Below the pieces are notes generated by a model. That model was not told the DNA's origin, did not search any database, and saw nothing but the letters and a program-made list of their open reading frames with translations. Shown piece by piece: positions 59,541 to 64,000 of a stretch of DNA of 64,000 nucleotides (positions within the stretch are counted from its first letter, which is position 1; the number at the start of each line of letters is the position of its first letter). Location: positions 38,850,251-38,914,250 of the forward strand of contig OY978530.1 of NCBI GenBank assembly GCA_963854835.1. The letters are read 5' to 3'. The stretch comes from Megamerina dolium. Its lineage: Eukaryota; Arthropoda; Insecta; Diptera; Megamerinidae. The translations under genes were made by a program, and so were the position numbers.

Positions 59541-61060
59541 AATATTCATACAGTTCTCATTTTCCACATGAGTTTGATCTCCTCCACAAGTTCACAGTAC
59601 TTGTTGATCTTTGTCGCATACGTACTGCTTAAGTTCGCCGTCAGCGGCACTACTACATCTATTAACCAACATATTCTAGTTTTCTGATCTGCCACTATTA
59701 TATCTGGTCTGTTCGCTCCTATTGTTCGGTCGGTAATAACTGTCCTATCCCATTAGATTTTTACATCTGTTGTTATGACTACAGGACACGGCTTATACTT
59801 GTAGTAAGGCGGCCACTGTCAGTTTGGATTATACTTTCTAAGAAGCTCCAGATGTATGATCTTTGCCTCATTGTTGTGCCGCGCGGTATAGTCTATTTGG
59901 GCTAGAGCGGTGCATCCAGAAATTATTTGATCGATAGTCTCCGAAAACCCTAAGCATCTTCTGCATCTATCGTCAACTACTGCTTATCTGAGGATATTTC
60001 TCCTGTAGTGTTTCGTTGCGACTACTTTATCCTGGATCGCCATAAATGCTCCCAGCGTTTCAAAGAATAATCCGCCCTTCTTAATCTATAGCATAGAAGC
60101 TGTGATACTCGTTTTTCGCAAAAAAGTTGGGCTGGGTATTCACCATTTACATTTTTCTTCATCCAATTTTGCTTATCCTCCATTAAGAAGCGATCTGGAT
60201 CTGGTGCTGGTTTGTACTCTGACAGGTTGAGGGCGCTGTACTTTTCATCCGCTGTGCAGGTTAGATTATATATCTCATTTTCCCTTTTTGAGTAGAAATA
60301 ATCTCTAAGTTTAAAAATTTGGTTTTCATGCAACCTGTGTATATTTATGAGGCCTCTGCCACCTAGTTCTGTTGGCATCGTATCGCGTTCAATTGCTGAC
60401 TTAGGGTGCCTGGTTCGGTTTTGAAAAACCAGTGTCCTCAGGCTTATAGATATATTACCAAAATCCGTTAGTGATCACTGTATGACTCGAAATGAATACG
60501 TCAAGGCAGGTATGGCATAAGTGTTAAAAGCGACGACAATATTTGAGTGGTTTAGTTTCGTTTTTAAAATCTTCTTAACTCTTGATTCAAATTCTCTTAA
60601 ATTTCGTTTGATAGCGGAGTGTTTTATGCCTCTAATCTGGTGAAATCCAAGATATTTATATAATTTACCTTCCTTTAAGTCTTCCATCGATCCTTCACCA
60701 TCACCAGAAGTTATGAGTTTTATTGTGTCTAAGGTGAGGTGGATTTGTTCGCCATTCATCCATCATAGTGCCCAGAAGTTCAATTATTTCTGGGTGTATT
60801 TTATATATGCTCAGAATCTGACGTAGATGTAAATGCGGAAGTGAGTCGAACGCCTTTTGATAATCTATATAGGCCATTCTTAGGTTTCGGTGTTTATCAG
60901 CGGCTTACTTCACCATAACTGTGTCAATAGTGCGTTGGTCTTTACACTCTCTATAAAATTTAGCACAGCTTTTCTGTACCTCGCTTAATATATTATGCCT
61001 TACACAGTGATCGTTTCTTTTGTTCGCAATTATGGAAGTAAATTAATACAGTTTCTCAAA
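59541..61060 (-). pseudogene. R2-like LINE with restriction-type endonuclease, RT core deleted
   Basis: In order on the minus strand, the RT palm start 'RNLRMAYIDYQKAFDSLPHL' lies at about 60840-60900. 'NGEQIHLTLDTIKLI' and 'GKLYKYLGFHQIRGIKHSAI' (60475-60759) follow, then 'PTELGGRGLINIHRL' (60022-60378). The C-terminal CCHC-like block 'DDRCRRCLGFSETIDQIISG' and the endonuclease box 'RPDIIVADQKTRICWLIDV' are at 59640-60000. That C-terminal RPD...D pattern is the restriction-like endonuclease of R2-type LINEs. The YADD-type catalytic block between the palm start and 'NGEQ' is missing. Confidence 0.72.
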
Positions 61061-61285
61061 GAAACTGAAGATAAGGTCCGAAAAGAACTTAAGCCTCTTG
61101 TCAACTGTATCAAACATCCAACAATCATTCCAACTCGTAGCGATAAGTTCATCCAATAGAAAACTTAGTCAATAGAGTTATAGTAACGATACGATATATA
61201 TTCAGCGCTAGATGCTCGATTAAAACTGCAATCAACAGTAGAGATATAGTTTAAGAAACCACAGGCAATATTATCATTCATCAAT
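61010..61285 (-). pseudogene. CR1-like endonuclease scrap
   Basis: The minus strand gives '[20 protein letters not shown]' followed by a frame-shifted 'GCLIQLTRGLSSFRTLSSVS'. This parallels 'NCSFNRTSSAEYKY' at 29750 and its continuation. It is the same LINE family as 28787-30110. The TA array begins exactly where the upstream endonuclease sequence should continue. Confidence 0.65.
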
Positions 61286-61288
61286 AAG

Positions 61289-61596
<308 letters not shown>

Positions 61597-61599
<3 letters not shown>

Positions 61600-63279
61600 C
61601 ACTTTGTATGACCCGCTTGGCTTACTAGCGCCGTGCACTATCAAAGCCAAAATGTTGTTTCAACAAGTCTGGAGCGCTAACGTAGACTGGGACGATCCAG
61701 TTCCAGAAGACATCATGAATCGATGGCTCCTACATGGAAATGAGTTGAGGAAATTATCGGCAATCAAAATTAATCGTTGGATAGGTATAGAAACGAGCGC
61801 CACATCTACAGAATTTCACTTATTTACGGACGCTTCTGAGAAGGCCTACGCCGTTGCTTTATACGCTCGTACGTTATATTCCGATAGTACAGCGACTGTT
61901 GCCTTGGTCGCTGCACGCGCTAAAGTCTCAACACTCAAGGTCACAACTCTTCCACGTCTAGAGTTATGCGCTGCTCAACTCGGTGCAAAGCTCACGACGC
62001 ACGTGATGTCCAGTATGCAGAATCAAATCTATCCAGTCTATGCTTGGATTGACTCTACGGTTACGCTTTCATGGTTGCAGGGTCATCCTAGTCGATGGTC
62101 TACATTCGTTGCAAACCGTGTAGCTAACATCCAAGATACCATATCGGCAGATCCCTGGGACCATGTGCGCTCTGAGTGTAATCCTGCGGATTGTGCATCT
62201 AGAGGCGGATAACATCTTATGTGCTCCGATTCATTAACAACGTTAGAGCTAAATCACAAAGTGAAAGACACTATGGACCGTTGCTTTACCGAAACGTCGC
62301 AGAAGCTGAGCTGGCATTAGGTATATACATCTTGACACATTTTCTAACGAGATATCTCATTGCAGATTGAATAAGCCTATACCTCTACGAGGAATACTAC
62401 GGGTGGGTGGTCGAATAAAACATGCACCGATATCATCCGATGCGCGCCACGACATCATTCTACCGAAGAATTTTCATCTTGCTAAGCTTATAATCACCGA
62501 TATCCATAGGTTTACATTGCACGGTGGTCCGCAGATGATGCAGACGGTGTTACAACGCCGCGCTATTCACGTTGTTCTGGCGAAGTGCAGTCGATTTTGG
62601 TGGTCCTTACCCTTTCAAGTTCTCAGCTGGTAGAGGGGCAAAATCCATCAAGGGGTACATCGCATCATTTATCTGCATGTCCACGAGTGCCATGCACTTA
62701 TAGCTAGTAAGTTAGTATAGTTATGAATGCATTGAAGCGAATTGTCAGCCGTCGAGGCCACTGTCAACACATGCATTCCGACAACGGAACAAATTTCATT
62801 GGTGCCGAGAAGGACTTACGCATGATGTACGATATGCGCATGAACGACGAGGGCATACGTACATACTTCGCGGACTCCTCAATCACATGGCATTTCAACC
62901 CTCCAAGTGCACCCCACATGGCCGGATATTGGGAGGTTGATATTAAACGAATCAAATACCACCTTAAACGAGCTCTGGGCGATGCCTTGTTAACGTACGA
63001 GGAGTTTAGCACGCTTTTGACAGAAATAGAGGCGTGTGTCAACTCTCTCCTCTATACACTCACTCAACAGATGTAAATGACTTGGAAGCGTTGACTCCTG
63101 GACACTTCCTAATAGGAGAACCGTTAAAGTCGCTTCCTGATCCTAATAGTGATGAATTTAAGGGGTCGCTGCATGCACGTTAGCAGATCATCTCTGCAAT
63201 GAGGCAGCATTTTTGGTGTCGTTGGTGTAATGAATATATCACCAGCCTACAGAAGCGTTCCAAATGGCTTCCGAATGGA
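61597..63279 (+). pseudogene. pol: Pao element, right half: RNase H and integrase
   Basis: It starts at '[20 protein letters not shown]', continues through RNase H '[17 protein letters not shown]', '[18 protein letters not shown]' and '[18 protein letters not shown]', then '[12 protein letters not shown]'. 'RVGGRIKHAPISSDARHDII' comes next, then integrase 'HMHSDNGTNFIGAEKD' and 'PPSAPHMAGYWEV', then the C-terminal 'LTPGHFLIGEPLKSLPD'. Frame changes occur near 62215-62365, 62620-62720 and 63060. The first 204 bases recur inverted at 63402-63605. A TA array follows at 63280. Confidence 0.88.

Positions 63280-64000
<721 letters not shown>

Overview
This window looks like repeat-dense nuclear DNA from an insect, probably a brachyceran fly. 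It is AT-rich, and every recognisable coding piece belongs to a transposable element of a kind common in Diptera: Jockey, R1/LOA, RTE, CR1-like and R2-like LINEs, Ty3/gypsy, BEL/Pao, mariner, PIF/Harbinger and a tRNA-derived SINE. I found no host protein gene, rRNA, true tRNA or CRISPR array. The species cannot be named from the sequence alone.

Layout. 1-2.2 kb: LINE remnants. 2.86-11.5 kb: a young Ty3/gypsy tandem array with three 421-bp LTRs sharing one target-site duplication; one unit is near full length and one is internally deleted. 12.35-17.6 kb: SINEs with R1/LOA, Jockey and BEL scraps. 17.7-20.8 kb: a PIF/Harbinger DNA transposon with matching 34-bp ends, a spliced intact transposase and a partner gene. 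21.9-26.3 kb: two copies of a second gypsy family (called G2 here), an RTE endonuclease fragment and, at the end, R1-like debris. 26.4-28.25 kb: a mariner remnant and two SINEs. 28.8-30.1 kb: CR1-like endonuclease pieces. 30.9-36.46 kb: a third G2 copy with an LTR. 36.4-41.45 kb: BEL element 1. 42.8-44.1 kb: the end of an RTE element plus a TA array. 46.1-47.9 kb: BEL gag/protease pieces. 47.9-51.35 kb: an R1/LOA element. 51.6-56.0 kb: a nearly complete Jockey element. 56.2-59.05 kb: a deleted BEL element. 59.5-61.05 kb: an R2-like LINE remnant. 61.0-64 kb: a CR1-like scrap, long TA arrays and a Pao element split into two opposing pieces that share a perfect 204-bp inverted repeat.

How the parts relate. 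Most elements are dead and nested, and roughly four fifths of the recognisable retrotransposon sequence lies on the minus strand. This bias is strongest between about 31 and 61 kb. That arrangement resembles a transposon graveyard or a uni-strand piRNA cluster, but the sequence cannot prove either. The youngest-looking insertions are the tandem gypsy array (near-identical LTRs), the Harbinger element (intact spliced transposase) and one SINE with a 13-bp target duplication. Several copies share inactivating lesions, which suggests copying of already defective elements.
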